39,560 bases of DNA from Bacteroidales bacterium (GTDB taxonomy: Bacteria; Bacteroidota; Bacteroidia; Bacteroidales; M50B96): the NCBI GenBank assembly GCA_018401015.1, contig JAGYLP010000001.1, forward strand, positions 270,463 to 310,022. Direction: 5' to 3'. Below the pieces are notes generated by a model. The model saw only the letters and a list, made by a program, of their open reading frames with translations, was not told where the DNA came from and searched no databases. The stretch's first letter is position 1, and every line of letters starts with the position of its first letter. The translations under genes and the position numbers were made by a program. Of this stretch, positions 15,419-24,320 are shown one piece after another.

Positions 15419-16162
15419 ATGCGTTTGATTGGATTATTGAGCTTTTTACTGCTCTTGAATGTAGGGCAGGCTCAGATAAAAATTTCGGAAAAAGAAAATA
15501 TTCCTTTGTTTCATGCCAGTTTGGGTGGGCACTTGCCATTGAATAATTTGGCCGAACGATTTGGTCCGAATGCATCGGTAGCCGGCGGCTTTTTATACAA
15601 GACCAAGTCGAACTTCCTTTTTGGGGCCGATTTTCAGTATTTGTTTGGCAACGAAATATACGAGGAAGGGTTGCTCGATCATTTGCAAACTTCGGCAGGT
15701 GCATACATAAATATGAATGGTGAGTACAGCGATGTTATTATGTACGAGAGTGGGTATTTTGCTGGTATTCGTTTGGGTTACCTCATTCCCGTTCGCAAAG
15801 ATTTTCCTAATTCGGGAATAATCCTGAGTATAGGAGCCGGCTTGCTTGAACATAAAATTTGGATTAGTAGTCAAGGGAATATGGTTCCTGCGCTGGTTGG
15901 CGATTACAGGAATGGCTACGATCGACTAACCAATGGTTTTGCCGCTCAAGGTTTTGTTGGTTACATGCATTTGGGGAAGAATCAGTTTGCCAACTTTTTT
16001 GGCGGAATTGAATACACCCGTGCGTGGACACAGAATCGGCGTTCGTTGAATTACGATACGCGCGAAACCGACACGCAAAAGCGCATCGACAGTCTTTTTG
16101 GAGTTCGGATTGGTTGGATGATTCCAATTTATCGAGGAGTTAGCTCATCGTATTATTACTAG
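15419..16162 (+). CDS. Outer-membrane beta-barrel protein, function unknown
   Basis: The 247-residue protein begins with a signal peptide (MRLIGLLSFLLLLNVGQAQ). The mature part is made of alternating aromatic/Gly strands (GGFLYKTKSNFLFGADFQYLF, AGIRLGYLIPV, GIILSIGAGLLEHKIWI, FFGGIEYTRAW), and the end (GVRIGWMIPIYRG) resembles a barrel closing strand, followed by a Ser/Tyr tail. About ten strands would fit. It stops six bases before kdtA, so the two are almost certainly cotranscribed, which points to an envelope role beside lipid A-core synthesis. No named family is recognised. Confidence 0.75.
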   Translation: MRLIGLLSFLLLLNVGQAQIKISEKENIPLFHASLGGHLPLNNLAERFGPNASVAGGFLYKTKSNFLFGADFQYLFGNEIYEEGLLDHLQTSAGAYINMNGEYSDVIMYESGYFAGIRLGYLIPVRKDFPNSGIILSIGAGLLEHKIWISSQGNMVPALVGDYRNGYDRLTNGFAAQGFVGYMHLGKNQFANFFGGIEYTRAWTQNRRSLNYDTRETDTQKRIDSLFGVRIGWMIPIYRGVSSSYYY

Positions 16163-16168
16163 GGAGGT

Positions 16169-17407
16169 ATGTCGATTCTTTATCAGCTTTCGATTCGTTT
16201 CTATGTGGCAGGTATCCGACTTGCAGCGCTTTGGAATTCGAAAGCTCGTTTCTGGGTAGCTGGTCGTCGTAATTGGGAGCAGCAACTAAAGAACCTGGTG
16301 GATCCTTCGGCTCACTATTGGTGGTTTCATGCCGCCTCGCTAGGCGAGTTTGAGCAAGGCCGTCCGCTCATAGAAGCGCTCAAACAACAATACCCGCAAA
16401 TCAAGATTGCTCTCACATTTTTTAGCCCTTCGGGCTACGAGGTTCGAAAGAATTATCCTCTTGCCGACTTGGTCGTTTACCTGCCTGCTGATACTCCCCG
16501 AAATGCTCGTCGTTTTATCAGGATTCTAAATCCTCGGTTGGTCATCTTTATAAAATATGAGTTTTGGATGAATTACTTACGCGAGCTGCAAAGAAGAGCA
16601 ATTCCCCATTTTTTGGTTAGCGGAATCTTTCGGCCTAATCAGATTTTTTTCCGTTGGTACGGTACAAGTTACTTGTCCGTTCTGCGAGGGTTTACCCATT
16701 TTTTTGTTCAAAATGAAAGGAGCGTTCGGTTGCTTGCGGAAAATGGAATTACTCAGGTGACACAGGCAGGCGATACTCGCTTCGACCGCGTATTTGCCAA
16801 CGCGCAGCAACATAAATTGGTCCCTTTGGCAGAATCTTTCGGGACAGGTCGTTTTCTAATCATTGGTGGTTCGACCTGGCAACCGGAGGAGGAATTGTTG
16901 TCGCGTTTTTTTCAAGAGCATATGTCGGATGACTGGCGCCTGATGCTGGCTCCTCACGATATTTCCGAGTCGCATTTAGCCGCCATCGAATCGATGTTTC
17001 AGGAGCCTGTTGTCCGTTTATCGACGGTAGCGGAAATAGTGCCCGAGTCGGTTCGTATATTGATTGTCGATAGTATTGGCAAGTTGAATGCTTTGTATCC
17101 CTATGGCCAGGTGGCGGTAGTTGGCGGAGGATTTAAAACCGGCTTGCATAATGTTTTGGAACCGGCTGCTTGTGGTTTGCCTGTTGTTTTCGGACCTCGG
17201 TACGCTAAATTTTCCGAGGCGATTGATCTAATTCGTGCAGGAGGGGGGCAAAGTGTTGGGAATTATGAGGAATTTAAGGAAGCGTTAATGGAATATTATC
17301 GGAATATTAGCCATTTGGAAGCAGCTTCCCGGAAGGCCCGAGGCATGGTGAAAAACGGCTTAGGAGCAAGCGAAAAGATCCTTCTATTCTTGAAGGATTT
17401 TATTTAG
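16169..17407 (+). CDS. kdtA: 3-deoxy-D-manno-octulosonic acid (Kdo) transferase
   Basis: Also called waaA. The enzyme adds Kdo from CMP-Kdo to lipid A precursor at the cytosolic face of the inner membrane. The 412-residue length fits glycosyltransferase family 30. Visible segments are the N-terminal anchor (residues 1-20), FHAASLGEFEQGRPLIEAL near residue 53 holding the conserved acidic residue, LTFFSPSGYEVR near 90, YLPADTP near 110 and the donor-site segment VVGGGFKTGLHNVLEP near 315. It lies six bases after the barrel gene. No terminator is visible in the 231-bp gap before nrdJ. Confidence 0.94.
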   Translation: MSILYQLSIRFYVAGIRLAALWNSKARFWVAGRRNWEQQLKNLVDPSAHYWWFHAASLGEFEQGRPLIEALKQQYPQIKIALTFFSPSGYEVRKNYPLADLVVYLPADTPRNARRFIRILNPRLVIFIKYEFWMNYLRELQRRAIPHFLVSGIFRPNQIFFRWYGTSYLSVLRGFTHFFVQNERSVRLLAENGITQVTQAGDTRFDRVFANAQQHKLVPLAESFGTGRFLIIGGSTWQPEEELLSRFFQEHMSDDWRLMLAPHDISESHLAAIESMFQEPVVRLSTVAEIVPESVRILIVDSIGKLNALYPYGQVAVVGGGFKTGLHNVLEPAACGLPVVFGPRYAKFSEAIDLIRAGGGQSVGNYEEFKEALMEYYRNISHLEAASRKARGMVKNGLGASEKILLFLKDFI

Positions 17408-17519
17408 AATGATTCAAGATAAGCATACTTTTTTGGTTTATAAACTGGTTGATAACTTCTAATTAACATTGTAATGAACTATTCCTTAATTCTTTATGTT
17501 AGGAGTGTTGATAAGTTGA

Positions 17520-17551
17520 TTGGAAATTTGAGTTAGGCTGATTTATATTCG
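17520..17551 (+). promoter_or_regulatory. Probable nrdJ promoter
   Basis: TTG (17520-17522), a 21-bp spacer and TATATTCG (17544-17551, one base off consensus) imply a leader of about 80 nt. I looked for a cobalamin riboswitch B12 box and an NrdR box in 17408-17638 and saw neither. Confidence 0.4.
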
Positions 17552-17638
17552 CATGGGTCTAAAATGAGGGGTGTTTCTGCCCTATTCACTTCAACCTCAG
17601 CGATACAACAAATCGATTTTTAAACTGATTAACCAAAA

Positions 17639-20224
17639 ATGCAAACAAGTATGTTATTTGATCCAGTTGCCTTAAAGGACGAACCTCAGTCGGAGGTTGA
17701 ATTTTACACTCATGAAGAAGCTTATTTGAGTTCCTTGGAATATTTCAAAGGAGATGAATTGGCTGCTCGTGTTTGGGTAAACAAATATGCCCTGAAGGAT
17801 TCCTCGGGAAAGATTTATGAGTTAAACCCCGACCACATGCATCGTCGTCTGGCGAAAGAGTTGCATCGGGTTGAAAAGCATTACACGAACCCGTTGAGTG
17901 AAGAGGAGATTTACGAAGTTCTGAAGGATTTTAAATACATCGTACCTCAGGGAGGTCCCATGAGTGGTATTGGTAATACCTTTCAAATTGTGTCCTTATC
18001 GAATTGTTTTGTGATTGGACATGAAAATCCGGCCGATTCGTATGGTGGCATTATGAAAATTGATCAGGAGCAGGTTCAATTAATGAAGCGTAGGGGTGGG
18101 GTAGGACATGACTTGTCGCATATTCGTCCGAAAGGTTCGCCGGTGCTTAATTCAGCGTTAACCTCGACAGGTGTTGTTCCGTTTATGGAACGCTATTCTA
18201 ATTCGACCCGCGAAGTAGCTCAAGATGGTCGACGTGGAGCCTTGATGCTCAGTATCTCGATTAAGCATCCCGATTCGGAATCGTTTATCGATGCTAAAAT
18301 GACCCAAGGGAAAGTGACCGGAGCCAACGTATCGGTAAAAATTGACCATGATTTCATGGAGGCTGTTCGAAATAATGCCACGTACAAACAGCAATATCCG
18401 ATTGATTCGGATGCTCCCACTTACGAGAAAGAAATAAACGCACAGGATTTATGGAAGAAGATTATTCATAATGCCTGGAAATCGGCCGAGCCTGGAATAC
18501 TATTTTGGGATACCATTTTAAATGAGTCCGTTCCCGATTGTTATGCCGATTTAGGTTATCGCACGGTTTCGACCAATCCATGTGGTGAAATTCCTTTGTG
18601 TCCTTACGATTCTTGTCGTTTGTTGGCAATCAATCTCTTTGGTTATGTCGAAAAACCCTTCACTCCCGAGGCCAGTTTTAATTTCGATCTGTTCCGCAAG
18701 CATGCACACATTGCCCAACGGATTATGGACGATATCATCGATTTGGAATTAGAGAAGATTGATTCCATTCTGGATAAAATTGAAAAAGATCCCGAGGATC
18801 CTGAAATCAAACGGGTAGAGCGTCGCTTGTGGGAAAATATTCGTACCAAAGCTCAGGAAGGACGACGCACCGGTATTGGAATTACGGCCGAAGGCGATAT
18901 GTTAGCTGCTTTAGGGTTGCAATACGGTAGCGATGATGCTATTGATTTTTCGGAAGAGGTTCACAAAACCTTAGCCGTCGAAGCGTATCGTTCATCTACC
19001 TTCCTGGCTAAAGAGCGCGGTCCGTTCCTAATTTACGATCCAAAGCGCGAAGAGGAAAATCCTTTCATGAATCGTTTGTTCGAGGCCGATCCTGATTTGA
19101 AAGAACAAATGTTGGAAAATGGTCGTCGGAATATTGCCTTGCTCACCATTGCCCCAACGGGAACAACCAGTTTGATGACGCAAACTACTTCGGGAATTGA
19201 GCCGGTATTCATGCCGTATTATAAGCGTAGAAGAAAAGTAAATCCGAACGACAAGGACGTAAAAGTTCAGTTTGTCGATGAGGTTGGCGATAGTTGGGAG
19301 GAGTATTTTGTGTTCCATCACAAATTTGTCGATTGGATGGAGGCAAACGGATTTGATTCCGATGAGGTGAAGGGCTTTAGTGAAGACAAGTTACGAGAGA
19401 TTATAGCTCAATCGCCCTATCGAGGAGCTTCATCGAATGATGTTGACTGGGTTCAAAAAGTGAAAATGCAAGGTCGTATTCAAAAATGGGTCGATCATAG
19501 CATTTCGGTTACCGTGAATTTACCCGAAGATATTTCGGAAGAAATGGTTGCCAAGGTTTACATGACGGGTTGGGAGAGTGGTTGCAAAGGTATTACTGTA
19601 TATCGGGATGGTTCCCGTTCTGGTGTTTTGATTAGTAGCGACGAAAAGAAAAAGAAAGAAGAACCTGCAGGACAAGCTTCCTTCAAACGTCCGAAGGAAT
19701 TGGATGCCGAAATTATTCGTTTTCAGAATAACAAAGAGAAATGGATTGCTTTTATCGGTTTAAAAGATGGTCTGCCCTACGAAATTTTTACCGGAATAGC
19801 CGACGAAGAAATCTTACCTATTCCAAAGACTATTACCCACGGAAAAATCATTAAGCATCGGAACGAGGAAGGCACATCGCGTTATGACTTTCAGTTCACC
19901 GATCGTTTTGGGTATAAGAAAACACTCGAAGGATTATCGCATCAGTTCAACAAGGAGTATTGGAATTATGCTAAGTTGATTTCCAGTGTTTTGCGTCATG
20001 GTATGCCCTTGGATTATGTAGTCAATTTGGTGGATTCCATGACTTTCGATAATGAAAGTATCAATACCTGGAAAGCGGGAGTGGTTCGTTCCCTGAAGAA
20101 ATATGTTCCCGATGGCACGGTTGCGAAGCACGCGGCTAAATGCGAAAATTGCAAGGAAGGAACGATGATTTATCAGGAAGGTTGTTTGATTTGCACCAAT
20201 TGTGGAAATTCCAAATGTGAGTAA
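17639..20224 (+). CDS. nrdJ: Adenosylcobalamin-dependent (class II) ribonucleotide reductase
   Basis: The enzyme makes deoxyribonucleotides using a B12-generated thiyl radical. The active-site loop NPCGEIPL holds the radical Cys315 and Glu317. The redox pair is Cys123 (LSNCFV) and Cys326 (YDSCRLLAINL), 11 residues after Cys315 exactly as in the Thermotoga enzyme. APTGTTSLMTQTTSGIEPVF is the conserved phosphate/radical-site segment. The C-terminus carries CENC ... CLICTNCGNSKC, a zinc-ribbon or redox-shuttle tail of the NrdJ type. Length is 861 residues. An oxygen-independent reductase means the cell needs B12; no B12 uptake genes are in view. It ends in a good terminator. Confidence 0.95.
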   Translation: MQTSMLFDPVALKDEPQSEVEFYTHEEAYLSSLEYFKGDELAARVWVNKYALKDSSGKIYELNPDHMHRRLAKELHRVEKHYTNPLSEEEIYEVLKDFKYIVPQGGPMSGIGNTFQIVSLSNCFVIGHENPADSYGGIMKIDQEQVQLMKRRGGVGHDLSHIRPKGSPVLNSALTSTGVVPFMERYSNSTREVAQDGRRGALMLSISIKHPDSESFIDAKMTQGKVTGANVSVKIDHDFMEAVRNNATYKQQYPIDSDAPTYEKEINAQDLWKKIIHNAWKSAEPGILFWDTILNESVPDCYADLGYRTVSTNPCGEIPLCPYDSCRLLAINLFGYVEKPFTPEASFNFDLFRKHAHIAQRIMDDIIDLELEKIDSILDKIEKDPEDPEIKRVERRLWENIRTKAQEGRRTGIGITAEGDMLAALGLQYGSDDAIDFSEEVHKTLAVEAYRSSTFLAKERGPFLIYDPKREEENPFMNRLFEADPDLKEQMLENGRRNIALLTIAPTGTTSLMTQTTSGIEPVFMPYYKRRRKVNPNDKDVKVQFVDEVGDSWEEYFVFHHKFVDWMEANGFDSDEVKGFSEDKLREIIAQSPYRGASSNDVDWVQKVKMQGRIQKWVDHSISVTVNLPEDISEEMVAKVYMTGWESGCKGITVYRDGSRSGVLISSDEKKKKEEPAGQASFKRPKELDAEIIRFQNNKEKWIAFIGLKDGLPYEIFTGIADEEILPIPKTITHGKIIKHRNEEGTSRYDFQFTDRFGYKKTLEGLSHQFNKEYWNYAKLISSVLRHGMPLDYVVNLVDSMTFDNESINTWKAGVVRSLKKYVPDGTVAKHAAKCENCKEGTMIYQEGCLICTNCGNSKCE

Positions 20225-20246
20225 TCTGCCATTTTAGTGATAATGC

Positions 20247-20284
20247 AAGAGCAGGGTGATTGGTTTCGTCCTGCTCTTTTTTTT
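20247..20284 (+). terminator. Intrinsic terminator after nrdJ
   Basis: AAGAGCAGG (20247-20255) and CCTGCTCTT (20270-20278) pair perfectly around a 14-base loop, followed by a T run to 20284. The first repeat words of island 2 start at the end of this T run. Confidence 0.88.
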
Positions 20285-20331
20285 GGCTATTGGCTATTAG
20301 CTTTTGGCTTTTGGCTATTGGCTTTTGGCTT
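20283..20331. repeat. Short tandem repeat of TTGGCTAT/TTTTGGC words (island 2)
   Basis: About six imperfect copies of a 7-8 base word (TTGGCTA, TTTTGGCT) follow directly after the nrdJ terminator. Frames through it give Leu/Trp-rich peptides without meaning. It opens the 714-bp mosaic between the convergent nrdJ and M2-like genes. Confidence 0.85.
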
Positions 20332-20427
20332 CCTGAAAGCTTTCTTGAGGCAATTGGCTGGTTCGTTGTTGCTGGCTTTCGCTTCTTGGCCAAGTCGCTA
20401 AGTCGCCGAATTCGCCGAAGTCACCCA
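20329..20427. repeat. Direct repeat copy 1 of island 2
   Basis: This stretch of about 99 bp recurs at 20767-20865 in the same orientation. A 29-base run (20354-20382) is identical to 20792-20820. It starts CTTCCTGAAAGCTTTC, containing the palindrome GAAAGCTTTC, and ends in AGTCGCC words. Confidence 0.85.
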
Positions 20428-20440
20428 TTCGTTCACTTAG

Positions 20441-20480
20441 AACACGGATGACACGGATTTGACGGATTTACACAGATTTG
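20441..20480. repeat. ACACGGATTT-type 10-base repeat
   Basis: Four imperfect ten-base units (ACACGGATG, ACACGGATTT, GACGGATTTA, CACAGATTT) follow one another. From memory, similar words recur between genes in many environmental bacterial genomes; I cannot confirm this here. Confidence 0.75.
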
Positions 20481-20560
20481 ATTCAAATCGGTAACATTGA
20501 ATCTGAGTTCAAGGCTGAATTCTAGCTTTATCACTGTTCTCTTTGCGCTCTCTGCGAGAC

Positions 20561-20690
20561 CTTTGCGCCCTTTGCGTGAGCCCCTCGTTCAGCATTGGTC
20601 GAGATTTTTGCAAAGTGAAGGCGCTAATTTTTTGTGTTGAGTTCGCAAAGGCTTAAAAAGTTCGTGAAGGTTCACGCTAAGGGCGCGAAG
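20561..20690. repeat. Inverted repeat with CTTTGCG words
   Basis: CTTTGCGCCCTTTGCGTGA (20561-20579) and TCACGCTAAGGGCGCGAAG (20672-20690) are inverted copies at 17 of 19 positions, 92 bp apart. Further CTTTGCG words at 20541-20560 and GCAAAGG words at 20643-20711 extend both arms loosely. The central 90 bp holds nothing recognisable. Confidence 0.7.
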
Positions 20691-20766
20691 GACCCGCAAA
20701 GGACGCGGAGGTTTTTTTAGAACTGGACAGAAGCCTAGCGCCCGAAGTTGCGCGGCAGTTCGTTCG

Positions 20767-20865
20767 CTTCCCGAAAGCTTTCGTGAGGCTTTTGGCTGGT
20801 TCGTTGTTGCTGGCTTTCGCCTCTTCGCCATGTCGCGTTGTTCGCCATGTCGCATAGGTCACCCC
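20767..20865. repeat. Direct repeat copy 2 of island 2
   Basis: This is the second copy of 20329-20427, with more TCGCCATGTCGC words at the end. Just before it (about 20748-20766) lies TTGCGCGGCAGTTCGTT, an inverted piece of the island 1 core CGAACTGCCGCGC, which links the islands. GTTCACTT/TTCACCGTTCAC words near 20900 reappear inverted in island 3. Confidence 0.85.
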
Positions 20866-20938
20866 ATCGCCTAGTCGCCGCTGCGCCAAGTCGCCCACCC
20901 TTCACCGTTCACTTCCGCCTCATTTTGCCAGTTACATC

Positions 20939-22636
20939 CTAAAATCCGGCATTCACGAATTGGCGTCGATAATAATCGACATTGAGCGATTCGCCTGTGG
21001 ACTTGTTCACCAGTTCGTCCCAATGATAAATTTTACCGTATCGGAAAATTTGATTAACAAGGTAATCGCCTACAGCAGGTTCATTCACACAACTCAGTAC
21101 GCAATTACTTTCGTCGTGAATAATTTGGGTGTTGATGTGATGATAGAGTTGACAAGCGAATAATTCGCCCAGCATGTAATTATGGTACATGCAGGGTTGC
21201 GTAATGAAATGCGCTTTGCTAATCCAATCGGGTGAATTCCTCCCGGCCGGTGGTTCAATGTGTTGGTATTTTTCAACCAAGTTCCACCAATGCTGGTTTA
21301 GGTCGCGTTCCGGATTTTCGTATAAATCTTTTTCGAAATGGTACATCACCTGAGCCCATCGGGCAAAAATGAGTTTCGACATCATTTGATGTTTTTGCAG
21401 ATGATCGCGAATAAGGGGTTCGTTTTCAAACTCTACTCCGGTAACTTCCTTGATCCAATCGGGGTTTGCCGAGAAACGACCAAAAAAGGTTGCAATAGCA
21501 TCGGCAACCATAATTTGACTGGGTTCGCGGAGCATAAAGGCTAATTGCTGATCGATGTATTTTTCATAAGCGGCAATGCCACTTTCGTATAGCAACGTGT
21601 TCATTCCGGACTCCGACTCAGAAATACTGGCGAGTATCCGCACATCGCCCGATCGATCCATATTCATGGTTAAAGCGGTTGCCAGCCTGGTTGGTTGATG
21701 ATTGTTAACTACATGACTTTTGGCGTAGATATCCGATAAGTCGATTCCCATACCCAGGAAAAAGTTCTCAGCAAGTTTCACAATATCTTTTCCCTCGTAA
21801 TACTCATCGAAATTGATGCGATAAATATTCGGTGCATCCTGAAAGAAAAGGTTCTGATAATGCCACGGCATCAGGTTGTCTTCAGGGACGCTGTAGATGA
21901 TCGATAATTGCTCGTCGATTTTCTCTTTAAGGTCGTGATAAAGGTCTTTGGTGATGAGGTCGAATTCATCGTAGATGGAGGCAAGTAATTCCGGTTTGTG
22001 TCCTGATAAACGAATTCGTAAATCGAAATAGTTTTCAAATCCAAGTGAACGCGCCGCTTCGTTTCGCAGTTTTACCAGCCGAATAAAATCTTTCGCCACC
22101 ACTTCGCCCACTTGCTTTCCGGCCATCCAGGCTTGCTCCAGCTCTGCTGAGTTGAGCGAGGTGCTCAGTACCTCATCGATGGAATTGTGTGAGACAGGAA
22201 GGTTATCGATTTTCGGATGAAAGGTTGAGAATAGTTGATTTACTTTCAGATTAAGTCGCACCATTTCTTCCATTTTTTGTGGATCGATTTGATGCATTAG
22301 AAATTCGTTGTAAATAAGTTCCAATTCCCGTTTTTGTTGTGGGTTCTCAATGATATTGCTCTGTCGGTATGCTTCGAGCCTTTTGAAGGTTTTACTGTTC
22401 GACAGTTTGTTGTTTAATTTCACATTCAAATCGGCCGCTAGTTGGTAATCGAGTTCATTACCGGTAACTGCTGCCCGATATTCTGCGTGTTTGATGTCCT
22501 GATAAAGGGGAACATACCAGGATTCAAATTCATCGACCAGTTGTTCGTAGTTTTTAATACTGAGTTCCGGTTGACAGGAATAGAAAAGGAAAGCGATGCT
22601 TACAAGCGTGCTGAAAAGGTAGTAGAAATTCTTCAT
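20939..22636 (-). CDS. M2-peptidase (ACE-like) family lipoprotein, zinc site lost
   Basis: The 565-residue protein has a lipoprotein signal (FYSC, lipid-bearing Cys21) and then the long helical fold of M2 peptidyl-dipeptidases. The expected zinc motif HExxH is at residues 350-354 but reads YESGI, in the context TLLYESGIAAYEKY. The usual third ligand region (TEAIA) reads ADAIATFFGRFS, with Asp379 in place of Glu. Surrounding family features are intact, including DVRILA before the motif and MYHNYMLGELFACQL near the C-terminus. It is therefore probably not an active zinc peptidase but a binding or structural protein. Its frame is open and undamaged, which argues against a pseudogene. It should be anchored in the envelope. 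The DASS transporter gene lies 92 bp upstream on the same strand. Confidence 0.8.
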   Translation of the reverse strand: MKNFYYLFSTLVSIAFLFYSCQPELSIKNYEQLVDEFESWYVPLYQDIKHAEYRAAVTGNELDYQLAADLNVKLNNKLSNSKTFKRLEAYRQSNIIENPQQKRELELIYNEFLMHQIDPQKMEEMVRLNLKVNQLFSTFHPKIDNLPVSHNSIDEVLSTSLNSAELEQAWMAGKQVGEVVAKDFIRLVKLRNEAARSLGFENYFDLRIRLSGHKPELLASIYDEFDLITKDLYHDLKEKIDEQLSIIYSVPEDNLMPWHYQNLFFQDAPNIYRINFDEYYEGKDIVKLAENFFLGMGIDLSDIYAKSHVVNNHQPTRLATALTMNMDRSGDVRILASISESESGMNTLLYESGIAAYEKYIDQQLAFMLREPSQIMVADAIATFFGRFSANPDWIKEVTGVEFENEPLIRDHLQKHQMMSKLIFARWAQVMYHFEKDLYENPERDLNQHWWNLVEKYQHIEPPAGRNSPDWISKAHFITQPCMYHNYMLGELFACQLYHHINTQIIHDESNCVLSCVNEPAVGDYLVNQIFRYGKIYHWDELVNKSTGESLNVDYYRRQFVNAGF

Positions 22637-22728
22637 AGCCGTTCTTTTTTGGGATTCTCTTAAAGTTACGGCGATATAGAAGGTAAATCAAGTTTTTTTA
22701 TCGATGGGTTTAGGTTGAATCGATCCGT

Positions 22729-24207
22729 TTATGTGGATGGAAAAACCCATTCGATAGCAAAGTAGCAGAATGTGCTGGTAATGATTGCACTAATAAGATT
22801 CATCCAAATGCCTATTCGCACCATGTCTTTCATTTTTATTTCGCCGGTTCCAAAAACAATTGCATTGGGTGGAGTGGCAACGGGGAGCATGAATGCGAAG
22901 GAAGCAGCCAGGGTTGCCGGAATCATAATCAGTAAAGGTGGCATGTCGATGCTCACAGCGAGTCCGGCCAGCACTGGCAGCACCATTTCGGTGGTTGCCG
23001 TATTGCTGGTGAGTTCGGTAAGGGTAGTCATAATGAGAATTATACCTAAAATAAGTACATAACCCGGTAGATTACCAACGTGCGACAACAGGTTCCCAAC
23101 CCAAAGTGATAGGCCTGAATCGACAAAACCTTGAGCGAGTGCAAAGCCGCCACCAAACAAGAGGACAATGCCCCAAGGTAGTTTATTGGCTGTTTCCCAA
23201 TCGAGGAGTTTTTGCTCGTTATTTTTTGAGGGGATTAGAAAAAGCAATAGGGCAATAAAAATGGCGATGGTACCATCGTTGATAAAACCTGGAGTTGGAA
23301 AGAGATTGGACCAACCCGGAACGGTCGTAAATCCGAGAGGGATGTCGAGTCGCATGATCCACAAGATAGCCATGGAGATAAGTAGATAGAATACGGTTTT
23401 TTCTTCGAAGGACGCAGGTCCAAGTTGTCGGTATTCCGTTCTCAGGCTTTCTTTGTTGATGCTTACGCCCATAGGAGATAGACGAAGAAAGAAGCGGAGG
23501 ATCAGGAAGGCGAGCAGTAGGACAATCATGCTGAGGGGGAAAGCGAAGGCCATCCATTGAGCAAAGCTTATCTCCGGCATTTCCGGGAAGAGGATAGCGA
23601 AAATCCGAGCAAAGCTCAGGTTTGGAGGAGTTCCAACCAGGGTGGCTATTCCTCCAATAGAAGAGCTATAGGCGATTCCAAGAAGGAGGATGACCGGGAA
23701 TTTACTTTTGCTATCCGGATTGATTGTTTTGAATTTTTGAATGATCGATATTCCGATGGATACCATAAGCATGGTAGTGGCGGTATTCGACATCCACATC
23801 GAAAGGATTGCGGTTGCAAGCATAAAGCCGAGTAGGATTTTGGAGGGAGAGACGCCGAATAAGAGCAATATTTTGAGTGCAATTCTTCGGTGAAGATTCC
23901 ATTTCTCCATGGCAAGTGCCATCATGAAGCCCCCGATGAAAAGAAAAATCAAATGATTGAAGTAGAGCGATGAGATTGTTTTACCATCGACCACTCCCAT
24001 AATCGGGAACAGGACAACCGGAACGAGGGCTGTAGCCGGGATGGGTATTGCCTCGGTAATCCACCAGATAGCCATTAAGATTGCAATGCCAGCAGTGTAG
24101 CTTATTTTTGGATTTTCGGGAGATAGCTCGATAAACCAGGCAAAGCTGAGGAATGCGACGATTCCGATGATAATTGGGAGGATTTTGCTGCGATGAAAAA
24201 ATTTCAT
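22729..24207 (-). CDS. DASS/SLC13-family sodium-coupled anion or dicarboxylate transporter
   Basis: The 492-residue inner-membrane protein has about 11-12 hydrophobic segments. Both SNT sodium/substrate motifs are present: MSNTATTMLM near residue 139 and TSNTATTEMVLP near residue 405, the mark of the divalent anion:sodium symporter family. ATPPNAIVFG near the C-terminus is also typical. Substrates in the family are C4-dicarboxylates, citrate or sulfate; sequence alone does not decide, although dicarboxylates are most likely. It precedes the M2-like gene on the same strand and may share a transcript with it. Confidence 0.9.
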   Translation of the reverse strand: MKFFHRSKILPIIIGIVAFLSFAWFIELSPENPKISYTAGIAILMAIWWITEAIPIPATALVPVVLFPIMGVVDGKTISSLYFNHLIFLFIGGFMMALAMEKWNLHRRIALKILLLFGVSPSKILLGFMLATAILSMWMSNTATTMLMVSIGISIIQKFKTINPDSKSKFPVILLLGIAYSSSIGGIATLVGTPPNLSFARIFAILFPEMPEISFAQWMAFAFPLSMIVLLLAFLILRFFLRLSPMGVSINKESLRTEYRQLGPASFEEKTVFYLLISMAILWIMRLDIPLGFTTVPGWSNLFPTPGFINDGTIAIFIALLLFLIPSKNNEQKLLDWETANKLPWGIVLLFGGGFALAQGFVDSGLSLWVGNLLSHVGNLPGYVLILGIILIMTTLTELTSNTATTEMVLPVLAGLAVSIDMPPLLIMIPATLAASFAFMLPVATPPNAIVFGTGEIKMKDMVRIGIWMNLISAIITSTFCYFAIEWVFPST

Positions 24208-24276
24208 TCTAGTGAGTTAAGGATTAGTGCTTTGAAGATATTAAAAAAAGCTATCCGATTTTATTCACAAGCAGAC

Positions 24277-24306
24277 TTGTGTGCAGCTCAAAAAGTGCTA
24301 TATTTG
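24277..24306 (+). promoter_or_regulatory. Promoter of tRNA-fMet
   Basis: TTG (24277-24279), a 19-bp spacer and TATATTTG (24299-24306) form one of the best matches to the Bacteroidota promoter in the window. Transcription should start around 24312, nine bases before the mature tRNA. Confidence 0.75.
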
Positions 24307-24320
24307 CAGTCGCAAAACAT

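Noticed and set aside
17408-17638. Cobalamin riboswitch before nrdJ
   Set aside because: No B12 box or conserved core is visible in the leader.
20136-20898. Several 60-90-codon frames on both strands in the nrdJ to M2-like gap
   Set aside because: They are readings of the repeat words (Ser/Lys-rich or Leu/Trp-rich) without promoter or protein-like composition.
20939-22636. Pseudogene call for the M2-like gene
   Set aside because: The frame is intact over 565 codons with a lipoprotein signal and family motifs conserved outside the zinc site, so a pseudoenzyme is the better description.
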